From Sanguinoderma infundibulare (Eukaryota > Basidiomycota > Agaricomycetes > Polyporales > Polyporaceae): a stretch of DNA of 64,000 bases. The stretch lies in the NCBI GenBank assembly GCA_032821775.1, contig JAVLRN010000007.1, forward strand, positions 1,178,001 to 1,242,000, written 5' to 3'. The translations under genes and the position numbers were made by a program. Positions 55,528 to 64,000 of this stretch are shown in pieces. The notes under the pieces are model-generated. The model made no database searches. It was not told the origin of the DNA and saw only the letters and a program-made list of their open reading frames with translations. Each line of letters begins with the position of its first letter. The stretch's first letter is position 1.

Positions 55528-56286
55528 GCGGCTTTCTCTCTTTTGCGAGAGCCCTTCACCTTTCAGAGCTATCTCATTGTTAACAGTTGCATACCGGTTA
55601 TTGCTGTGTTTAATTATTGGTTGGGTAGGAACTTTCATTTCGATTCGGGCATGCGGTCATCGTGGGAAGTATCGGGAAGGCCGCGGTAACTAGGTTAAAC
55701 TTTGCGAACGTTCTTTCCGTCGAGCTGGCTACCCGGTGGGGACGTAATTCGAACTTGACCGTCCTTGGTGGGTCAATCGATGTTCAATCCAAACCTGTAG
55801 AAAATGTTAACCCTCTTGCGCCACAGTAACTTGAACTTCGGAAGGAAGCGCGGCTCGCCGCATGCTCTCATGGTTCCTTGAACTTCTAGGTAGTCACGCC
55901 TTCGTCGTGGCCGCCGGCTGTAACCAACAGGGGTGTTGAAATCATTCGTCGCCGTGCCATCGTGACTGAATGTTTTGCCAGTGGCAGGACTTCTCCTTTC
56001 GAAAAGCCATGGGAGAAAGCCGGGACAATGACGGGACAACCTCGCCCCTTGCCGTCAAGGTCAGACGACCCTTCGCTTCGCGAACACTTCGCATCTATTC
56101 TCCTCGCACTTCTTTCCCCCGCCTTTTCTGTACCTGCTACTCGGGAGCAACCGTGATCAGGAGGCGAGCACGAAGAACTTAGAAGGCGACGCTTCTGCAA
56201 ACACGGCGGACCGACGGCCTCGTCTCTCTAGCGGTCGGCCCGGCGGACGCAGGCCTTGATTACCTTATAGCCGCAGGGTAGCCAGG
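55528..56286. other. Spacer before the acetylesterase gene
   Basis: No gene recognised; short overlapping frames at 55962-56200 on both strands lack motifs. Confidence 0.4.
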
Positions 56287-56293
56287 TATATAT
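56287..56293 (+). promoter_or_regulatory. TATA box of the rhamnogalacturonan acetylesterase gene
   Basis: CCAGGTATATATCTCG lies about 110 bp before the ATG at 56399. Confidence 0.5.
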
Positions 56294-56398
56294 CTCGATT
56301 CAAAGGACAAGACTGACGTCTCTGCTCGTCGTTGACGCTTGAAGACTTCGGACTCCCTTCTCAACTGCAACTCCCTCCTCCACGCCAAAACTTCCATC

Positions 56399-57259
56399 AT
56401 GAAGTCGTCTCTCCTTGCTGTGCTGCCGGCTCTCATCGCTAGTGCAACCGCACTTCCGACGCTGGAGGAGAGACATACATTGGCAAAGCGTGTCACGCCG
56501 ACGATTTATCTTGCCGGCGATTCCACCATGGCAAAGGGCGGCGGCGGGGCGGGGACTGGTACTGAAGGTATGTCGTGCATTCAACGCCAGTTGGAGATTG
56601 CATTGACTCTCACCGTAGGCTGGGGCCAGTACCTCGGGTACTCGCTCAACATCCCAGTCGTCAACGACGCCATCGGGGGGCGTTCCGCGCGGTCCTTCAC
56701 GAACGAGGGACGCTTTCAAACCATCATTGACGCCGTCGCCCCCGGCGACTTCGTCGTCATCGAGTTCGGGCACAACGACGGTGGCTCGCTGAGCACGACC
56801 GACAACGGCCGCACCGACTGCCCCGGGGACGGCGAGCAGACGTGCATCTCGCCCACGACAGGCGAGACCGTCTACACGTTCGTCTTCTACGAGGTCGAGG
56901 CGGGCAAGGCGCTGCAGGCCAAGGGCGCGAACGTCATCATCAGCAGCCAGACGCCGGACAACCCTTGGGAGACGGGCACGTTCGAGTACGCGCCGTCGCG
57001 GTTCGTCGGGTACGCGAAAACCGCTGCGGCGGCGATCAACGCGAGCTACGTCGACCACGGGCAGTACGTCGCGGACCGGTTCGACGCGCTCGGCGTCACG
57101 ACCGTGGACTCGTTCTATCCGAACGACCACACGCACACGAGCCCGGCTGGCGCGGACGTTGTTTCGGCGGCGTTTGTTAAGGGGGTGCTGTGCGCGAACG
57201 ATGCGCTTGCGGCGTTTGTTAAAAACACGACGAGCAGTGTTGCAGGGTCTTGTATATGA
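56399..57259 (+). CDS. Secreted rhamnogalacturonan acetylesterase (SGNH, CE12)
   Basis: Two exons (56399-56567, 56619-57259) give 269 aa. The signal peptide is MKSSLLAVLPALIASATALP, with a possible KR processing site before VTPTIYLAGDSTMAKG. SGNH blocks are GDST (nucleophile Ser), the Gly in NDAIGGRSARSF, the Asn in EFGHNDGG, and the Asp/His pair in YPNDHTHTSPAGA. These match CE12 rhamnogalacturonan acetylesterases, which remove acetyl groups from the pectin backbone so that hydrolases and lyases can act. A functional partner in the window could be the CE8 esterase at 14.8-16.5 kb, although they are far apart. Confidence 0.93.
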   Translation: MKSSLLAVLPALIASATALPTLEERHTLAKRVTPTIYLAGDSTMAKGGGGAGTGTEGMSCIQRQLEIALTLTVGWGQYLGYSLNIPVVNDAIGGRSARSFTNEGRFQTIIDAVAPGDFVVIEFGHNDGGSLSTTDNGRTDCPGDGEQTCISPTTGETVYTFVFYEVEAGKALQAKGANVIISSQTPDNPWETGTFEYAPSRFVGYAKTAAAAINASYVDHGQYVADRFDALGVTTVDSFYPNDHTHTSPAGADVVSAAFVKGVLCANDALAAFVKNTTSSVAGSCI

Positions 57260-57831
57260 CGTTACCGTTTGGATTGTCTGTATTATGCGGCCTATGTAGC
57301 CCCAAAACAGATGTACCACACAATGACAACCATTGCAGAGTCCGAGTGGACGCGATTGCTGGTCATTTATGTATGTAACGTAATGGCTGGCTGTACAGGT
57401 ACTATGTGACTGGTGGTCAAACGTCATCGTTCCTCCTCCGAAGAACACAGATACATGGATACGGAACCGGAAGTGCGTGGAGAGGAGGACGCGGCCTTGT
57501 ATGAGTCTGTAGCTTCACGGAGCTAGATAGTAGCAGCGAGGGAGACCGATGTCATCCTGAGGGACCAAATTCTTACCTTTGGTTCGGATGAAGGGCAGAC
57601 AATCATGACTTGAAATAAACACAATCATCATGCAATCCAAGTATAAGGGTGAGTACGTGTATATAAACAACCTCGCTTGAGGGTCGAGAGTTCTGCCTTG
57701 TCATTCATTTGTTGTTTGCATAGACACGGTGGTCTTATTGATTACAACGGAAATGGGGCGCGTATGATAGTACCTGTCAATATCGAATGTACATCATGTT
57801 TAGCCACTGTCAGACCCGCGAACCACGAGGC
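57260..57831. other. Convergent intergenic region
   Basis: 3' flanks of the acetylesterase (plus) and F-box gene (minus). No gene recognised. Confidence 0.4.
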
Positions 57832-59577
57832 TTAGGACGGGGTTTCCGCCCAGGACGGCCAGTGCAAACTCGTTTCCTCCTCGCCAATGCACAGGCAGGG
57901 AACAACCGACCTCCACGAGTTGTGATCGGACACATTAGGCGTCAGGACAAGTTCCTCGACAAACACTGAGAGTTCACGACGAACATGCTCTTCCCAGCTC
58001 GATGGCACCCTTTGTCCATCATAAGCTATAAAGAGACATCGAACTGGATAGCCCACGGTCAGACGACGTGCAAGCAACCCACGGAGGTCTGCAAGTTGTT
58101 CTGGCTCTTCCAGTCGGATTGAAAGAGTGGAGAGGTTGGGGAGGAAGACCGGAGCCGTTGAACCCACGGCATTGTTGTCCCATAGCAACGCAAGGTCGGT
58201 TTGGCCCAACCGTCTAGCGTCCACGAGCACCAAGTTCGTGACGTTCGAGAGCACCGCGAGAACGGTTTCGTTGCCGCATAAGAGGCTGTGCGCGTGCGAG
58301 CCCGACAGCCAGAGATGCGTGGCGGCTGTGAAGCGCTGCGTGACTAACGTCTCTCGGACGAGCCAGACGGTGTACTCGGGGTCCGCGTGTGTGCCGGTGG
58401 TCACGTCGATGCGCAACGGCATGACATCGGCCGACGTGCAGACAGCTCGGATGGAGACGACGCCCGAGCCCTGAGGACGCGCTGCGTCGGGGCTGGCGTT
58501 CCATGAGCAGTAGAGCGCGTCGTGTCCGATGTGAGCGTTTGATAGCGGCTCCAGTGGGGGGATAATGGTCCCTTGGTAGATGGATAAGTCCATGGTGTGG
58601 GAGACGCGCACGGCGCAGTTCACCGGAAGGCGGAGGTAGGACAGGAATAGGTGGAAGGAGTCGCGCGCGGTGATGTCGTAGTCCAGAAGGGTGACCGAGA
58701 GCTTGCGAAGGTTCTCGAGAGCGGCGAAGGGATTCATCCCCTGGTGGGACCAGCGTTCCAGTGTAGGTAGGAATGTGAGATACGCCTGTTGAAGGCTCGG
58801 GGCGGACGCCAGGAGGGATATGAGGTCCTTGAGGTGCCATCGCGGATGTCGATTTTTGCAGGCGGTGTCCAAGGTGAGGATCAGGGACGTCAGGGCCGGA
58901 AGCGAGTTGCTGGGGAGAACCGGTACGTTTGACATGAAGAGGAAGCTAAGCGACCTCAAAGCCAGTCCGTCGAAGAAGGGGACAAGGCGTGCAGTCCTCC
59001 AAGTGCCTTCGTGGGTGACGCAGAGTCGTTCGACGTCTGAGCATGCTAAGGTGAGTGGAGAAGGAAGCCATGTCCACTCCCACATGCTTTGCAAGACACG
59101 GATGTGAATCTCGTGAATGCGTGGCGCAACTTGTGGCTTCAGGAAAACTTCCGTCCGCTCGTGCGTGAGGCTCGCGGCTTCAGAAAGGGCCTCTCCTGAC
59201 CAGTGCATGTATAATGGGCCGACCGTACAGCGCTCCAGGCAGCGTGATAGAAAGATGTGTTGGTCGGGAGGTCCCAGTCGTCGGGACTCGTTGTGCCACA
59301 GGTTTGACCAGAGGCTTGACGTGCTAATGGACGTTTCGCGCCATCGACGGCACACGTGAGTGACGTTTAGTAGCTGAGAGTTGTCCCGGAGTCGGAAGGG
59401 CTGTCCCACACCATTCGGAAAGACGTGGCCTCCATCGTTGGTATCGTCGAGGACGATGGCGAATATGACAAGAAGAATCTCGGGTGGGATCTTGTCGATT
59501 GTCGAACTGGGGATCACTGATGGTAATGCAATGACGGATGGTATTGGAAGCAATGAGGGCAACAGGTCGTACTGCAT
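57832..59577 (-). CDS. F-box domain protein, intronless
   Basis: A single 581-codon frame. Residues about 28-85 form the F-box: IDKIPPEILLVIFAIVLDD, then LLNVTHVCRRWRETSISTSS and LWSNLW, the conserved basidiomycete pattern. The rest is a degenerate leucine-rich region, for example LRSLSFLFMSNVPVLPSNSL and LVLVDARRLGQTDLALLWDN. F-box proteins link substrates to SCF ubiquitin ligases through Skp1; this family is greatly expanded in agaricomycetes and its individual targets are unknown. It lies between two paralogous zinc-cluster genes. Confidence 0.88.
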   Translation of the reverse strand: MQYDLLPSLLPIPSVIALPSVIPSSTIDKIPPEILLVIFAIVLDDTNDGGHVFPNGVGQPFRLRDNSQLLNVTHVCRRWRETSISTSSLWSNLWHNESRRLGPPDQHIFLSRCLERCTVGPLYMHWSGEALSEAASLTHERTEVFLKPQVAPRIHEIHIRVLQSMWEWTWLPSPLTLACSDVERLCVTHEGTWRTARLVPFFDGLALRSLSFLFMSNVPVLPSNSLPALTSLILTLDTACKNRHPRWHLKDLISLLASAPSLQQAYLTFLPTLERWSHQGMNPFAALENLRKLSVTLLDYDITARDSFHLFLSYLRLPVNCAVRVSHTMDLSIYQGTIIPPLEPLSNAHIGHDALYCSWNASPDAARPQGSGVVSIRAVCTSADVMPLRIDVTTGTHADPEYTVWLVRETLVTQRFTAATHLWLSGSHAHSLLCGNETVLAVLSNVTNLVLVDARRLGQTDLALLWDNNAVGSTAPVFLPNLSTLSIRLEEPEQLADLRGLLARRLTVGYPVRCLFIAYDGQRVPSSWEEHVRRELSVFVEELVLTPNVSDHNSWRSVVPCLCIGEEETSLHWPSWAETPS

Positions 59578-60561
59578 GACACGGCACGCATGTCAATGGC
59601 GGTGTGGTGAGATCCATGTTTGATTGGTTTACTCACCCCGCCATCACTGTGAACGAAGGTTGTGGAGGGGTTTCGTGAGCGACAGTTGACATTGTGAAAT
59701 TTTAGCAACCTACTTCAACCTGGGACTAGTATTAGGAAGCGTTCTAATGCCGTGTTCTTGTTGTTCCAGCGTCGCAGAGGTCGCATAAAGAGCGTCTGTA
59801 ACTTGCGGCAGGTCCGGACGGACGCTAAGCAGCATCGCGCCGACAACTTCAAGGCAGGACACAGGCTTCTGGTCTGAATGGGCCTTCCGAGAAAAGGAAA
59901 GGAGTTGAAATCGGTACATATCAGGCTCATATGTCACCTGTTTCCCTGGTCACAATGATGAATACCTCTTGTGATATTGCACCGCGGGTCGGAGACCGTT
60001 ATATCCGAGATAACAATGGCGCCAGGGCAAAAAATTGCCGCACGTCAACAACTGAGCATAACGGTCACTGTAAAGGAGTGTGCTGTCAGAGTGGCAGCAA
60101 TTTTCACAGCGCTAGCATGATTGATCACTTTCCGGTTTGACCGAGTTGAAAAGCAGGTTCCAGAGCCTGCTATTGCCTCACAAGTATTGAGCCCATATCT
60201 GCGCGTGCATGTTGCGCGAAAGCGAAAGGAAAGCCGGGCAGGGGTCGCTGTGGTGACGCGTTAGCGCTCAAATTACGTAAGGACAGATATACTTAAGTAG
60301 GTGTTGACGATTACTAATGCACTGCGCATACTGATGGCATGGCTGCAAACGGTTGTCGGGTTTGTAGAGCCCGAGTGGCCTTTGTTCGGCCTTGACGATA
60401 GCGTACATTGTACTTACTTGAATGTAAAGCTGCCTTGACGTGTACATCCGCAGGGGACGTCATCGCCGCGGCTGCGCCTGCGGACTTGCCGTGCATTGCC
60501 ACTGGATGATACTCCGCTGTCTGCTTAGCCGAGTTGTCCTCACTCTCTCCCTTGAACCGCG
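59578..60561. other. Divergent intergenic region
   Basis: Lies between the F-box start (minus) and the second zinc-cluster gene start (plus), about 1 kb. No gene recognised; short frames only. Confidence 0.4.
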
Positions 60562-63500
60562 ATGTCTTCTGCGACCATTTTGGATGAGTCTCTCAACTGG
60601 TTGGACTCTGTCATTCAAGCGCCATCTTCAAATAGCTTGTTGACGATATTCAATCACCCGTCGCCACATGCTCAGGCTTCCAGCTCGGGCTCATCTCCCC
60701 TCAGTGACAACCAGCACAGCCCCAACCTCGACACTCCCTCGCCGGCGACTCCGCCATCGACGTCGCCTCCAACACAGTCGACCCAAAACGCATCCTCTTT
60801 GACAGCCCCTTCGACCTCCAAAGCGCCTCGGCGACGGATTAGGCCCAAGATTGCGCTCGACCCTAGTCAACCCCTGACTGCGCGTGGCAAGCCTCGAGCT
60901 CGCGTCTATGTTGCTTGCGATCAATGGTACCAACTTGTCTGTCCTTACCGCGACACTCATGCTAACTTTGAACGTATCAGTCGCGTCCGTAAAACACGGT
61001 GCGATGGCGCAAAGCCCGTGTGCTTTAATTGTCGCAAGCGACCCCCTGAGGTCGGCCAGTGCTCCTACGACTCACAGCCGAACCGTCGTGGCCAAGACAA
61101 AGCTCCCGGGACGCGTACCCGCTCCTCAGCATCCCACAAGTCGAAAAGAAGAAAAACTTCGCGAGGTTCCGACGACGACGACAACGACGACGACAGCGAT
61201 TCTGACAGCTCAACCCACAAATCTGGTAGCGTCAGTGAGGTGCAACCCGAAACGGACTTGCATGCTACCTACGACAACTTCCCTGGGCTCCTGGCCGAAG
61301 ACGTATGTGTATCTCATCTCGCGTTTATGTCACGCCTCAAGTCTCATTGCAATCACTTACGCAGGAAGTGGATGAATACGATCCGTTTCCTCTCGTTGAC
61401 CTAGATTCTCCGGGCTCAGGATCCGAGTTCAGTCTCGGCCGATATGCACACGAGGTACAGCAGGCCATCCCGGCCCGTCCAAGTCTCAAATTTACGCGCG
61501 ACACCTGGTGGGATGCCCTGCTCACCTTCTACTCGACCGACTCGAGTTCGGCCGACGTCATAACTTTGTCCTCGGACCAACGATCGGATGCTGTCCTATG
61601 CGTTGTTTCCGACTTGCGCGCTCTGTTTCATGCGTCTGTGTACTGGCTCAGTTTCATCCACATACCTCGCTTCTTCGAGAGACTCTTGAGCCCCACAAGT
61701 CGGGCATCAATGCAGCCTAGTCTCGTCATGAGCGGGCTCGCCATTGGTATACTCTCCCAAAGCTCGGAGGCGGAGAGGGGCGCCGCAGGCCGTGTTAAGG
61801 CTCTCAAGCTCATCGAACATGCTCACAGCTCTCTGCAAGCCAGCATGGCGGCCGGATGGGTTGACATAGAGCTGATCCAAGCGGCATGGGTAAGCCCCCC
61901 AGTACAGATCGCTCTTGCAATCTCACGCTAATCCTACCCGCAGCTCATCGTTTACTTCGAACTGCAAACGCATCCACTGCGGTCTGCCGAACGTAGTCGT
62001 TCGTCGCTGATTCTTCTAGATTCTCTGATTCGCTTGTTCTCCCTCACCACACTCGACGCGGACATCAACGCCGCCCATACCGTTAACCGGCCACCCATGG
62101 CCTCCACAAACGTAACTGCAATTCCAGCATCCTTTGACGCCCCCGTGACTACGGCGCCCGTTGAAGGTACTCCCTTGTACGCTGGCGCTGCCGTCCCAGG
62201 CTTCTTCTCGCATCTCCGCCACAATTTCCCCTTGCAGACCGGAGTCAACTTCAACCTCCCCCAAGCGCCGCCCACTCACCTTCCACCACAGCCTCTCGTC
62301 TCCGCTGGCATCACGTTCGGTCCGTCGACTACACACCCTCCAGCGGAATGCAATTGCCCGGCCCTGTCGTTGGAGTCGAACTGGCCCGGGGTACGCGAGA
62401 TCGCGCCCGCTTGGGCTACGACCCTCATCTGGCCGGAGGATCTGCCGGCGGGCGAGTTCAAGAAGGAGGAGTGCCGCCGGCTCGTCTGGGCGACCGTCAT
62501 GCTCACCGCGAGCGTGAACTCGTACAACACTTCGAACCAAGTCGTTCAGAATATCGAAAGGAACGACCTGTGGGTCAAGGATCCAGACAACGTAAGCGCT
62601 ACTCGTAGTAACTGCGGATCGAATCCCCAAGCTGAACGTTCGATAGTTCGCGCTGCTCTTCCCTGGGGAGGCGCTGGCTATGCACGGCGCGCCGGTGCAC
62701 GTGAATAATGTGTGGACGCTCTACCTGCGCTCCATGCTGCTCTTGCACACATGTATCCGGAAACGCGGGGACATGACGCTGAGCGACGCGGAGCGCGCGC
62801 AGTTCGCGATGTACGCGTGGGTCGAGGTCGACGCGCTGGAAGCGGCGCTTGGACAGCACACATGCACGCTGCAGCGCAACTCCGGCTTCCATGCGCAGGA
62901 GATGCTGTTCAGCGCGCGGATGTGCATTTCGCACGAGTTCCAGAGGTACATTCCGCAGGTCACGACGTGAGTATCCTCGCGCGCATCTTGTGAGCTGGAC
63001 GTCGGGAAATGCTGAATGCGAGAATATAGGACTGGGAGCCGGTTGTTCTACAGGGACAAAGCTGAAGCTTGGTGTAAGTCATGTGTAGCGGCGAGGTTCG
63101 CGGAAGCTCATCTCTTTCGTGACGAACAGTGAGAAATCGTATGGTTCTGGCCGAGCGCGTTTGGCAGAATTTGCTCCAGGGCGTCCTGTCGCCGGCTCTG
63201 GACTACCGAAAGCCCCTGTTGGTATACTGGTTCATGGCCCACATAATAAAGTGCGTCTTCGCCCCTAGGACCGTGTTGACGCCGAATGCTTGATACGTTC
63301 CAGGGCACTGGCGCTTTGGGAGGCCGACCCCACACTCGTCATAGCACTCGAAGCGTCAAAGACGTTCGCCAAGCGTGCGGAGTACATGATGATGTTTTGG
63401 CCGAGCGACGGTGTGTCTATTGCTCATTGGCGGTGATTAAACTCTATCTGAACTACCTCGCGTCCTCTAGATCAGCGGAGGGAGTGGGCGGACATCCGCT

Positions 63501-63610
63501 TGCGGCTCATCCAGGCGTGTTTCAAGTCTGGCATATCACCTCCCAGCCCCGATCTTCCTGGTCCCATCCCACGCATGAACGCGAAGCTTCGGAATCAACC
63601 TAAACAGTGA
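60562..63610 (+). CDS. Zn(II)2Cys6 fungal transcription factor, paralogue 2
   Basis: Nine exons (60562-60926, 60981-61302, 61365-61889, 61944-62591, 62647-62966, 63030-63073, 63130-63250, 63304-63410, 63471-63610) give 863 aa. The layout equals that of paralogue 1: LNWLDSV near the N-terminus, then a zinc cluster C-DQC-RVRKTRC-DGAKPVC-FNC with a last C in GQCSYD. The second Cys is again split by intron 1. RRGQDKAPGTRTRSS, an acidic Asp/Ser run, FTRDTWWDALLTFY, SVYWLSFIHIPRFFERLL and EECRRLVWATVMLTA follow. It has no intron in the stretch ending FSARMCISHEFQRYIPQ, where paralogue 1 has one. Targets are unknown. Confidence 0.9.
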
Positions 63611-64000
63611 ACGTACGTGGATGCCATGAATTGTAATTGTCCGTGTACCATATCCCAGTCTATAATGATGTGTCGCGCTTTACCGCCTCTTGGGGAGCAG
63701 CGTCCATCGGGCGAACCGAGTAAGGCTGACCTCTTGCCATCGCTTCTGAATCAGTTTCCCAAGGCACTCAATCTCCGCGGCTCGGGTGTTCTGTGATCCG
63801 GTCTGGGACGAGGTACGGTTAGCTTACTGCCCGAGACATGTCTTGTCAATCACTGTCGCGGACCGCGTCGACGATATTTGGCGCCTCTCCGAGATGGCAC
63901 GCTTATTGCCCTATCATGGTGATTGTGAAGGCGTTTCATCGTCTTATGACCCTTCCCGAAGCTGGCACAGTGGCAGCTCAGCAGGCGCCCCGAATACGGG
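63611..64000. other. Right end of window
   Basis: 3' flank of the zinc-cluster gene; no gene recognised. Confidence 0.4.

Noticed and set aside
56300..57448. 382-codon minus-strand frame over the acetylesterase
   Set aside because: Antisense of a well-supported CE12 gene; Arg/Val-rich and without motifs.

Overview
The window is nuclear DNA of a filamentous basidiomycete, most likely an Agaricomycete such as a wood-decay polypore. The genes are GC-rich and carry many short GT-AG introns of about 50-70 bp. Spliced models fall into frame when family motifs are followed. The families point the same way: a BTB protein, F-box proteins, a priA-like cysteine-rich secreted protein, a DUF202 protein, pectin-acting esterases and a pair of Zn(II)2Cys6 regulators. 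The exact species cannot be read from the sequence.

Layout. 0-3.6 kb is a block of decayed genes: an MBL-fold hydrolase relic, an APH-like kinase remnant, an uncharacterised gene with an in-frame stop, and an EI24-like gene. 4.38-4.45 kb is tRNA-Gly(GCC), minus strand. 5.0-6.5 kb is a proline-rich lineage-specific gene with a tandemly duplicated exon. 6.8-7.7 kb is an F-box/LRR-like relic. 10.7-13.2 kb is the RNA-binding SAM-domain gene VTS1. 14.8-16.5 kb is a CE8 pectin methylesterase. 17.5-18.9 kb is a BTB/POZ protein. 22.2-24.4 kb is a BOR1/SLC4-type borate transporter. 25.0-26.7 kb is a secreted FMO-like flavoprotein. 26.8-27.96 kb is electron transfer flavoprotein beta. 28.2-30.1 kb is a CaiB/BaiF CoA-transferase. 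30.6-32.2 kb is the mitochondrial processing peptidase beta subunit. 32.6-34.3 kb is Aurora kinase, divergent from a DUF202 membrane protein (35.0-35.7 kb). 39.1-40.5 kb is an ABHD12-type hydrolase. 42.2-43.2 kb is a basic NLS-bearing unknown. 44.5-45.8 kb is a secreted priA-like protein, convergent with a short-chain dehydrogenase (45.9-47.0 kb). 48.9-50.7 kb is a histidine-acid-phosphatase-like membrane protein. 52.3-55.5 and 60.6-63.6 kb are two paralogous zinc-cluster transcription factors, bracketing a CE12 rhamnogalacturonan acetylesterase and an intronless F-box gene.

The most unusual content is a dispersed repeat family. Three long intact copies (about 7.8-10.2 kb minus, 19.2-21.7 kb plus, 36.2-38.7 kb minus) each carry an uninterrupted, intronless 508-codon ORF for the same unrecognised protein, with a shared TATA-box leader and a shared 3' region. 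Partial relics lie at 16.8-17.1 kb (leader only), 19.06-19.15 kb (internal ORF piece) and about 22.2-22.3 kb, where a leader relic appears to form the first codons of the borate transporter. I recognise no transposase, reverse transcriptase or known domain in it.

The host genes are mostly unlinked housekeeping and secretory genes and do not form one pathway. Electron transfer flavoprotein, the CoA-transferase and the processing peptidase are all mitochondrial or CoA-metabolic in type. The two pectin esterases would act on the same plant polymer outside the cell. The zinc-cluster pair is a local tandem-type duplication. Exon coordinates below were derived by hand from splice signals and reading-frame continuity.
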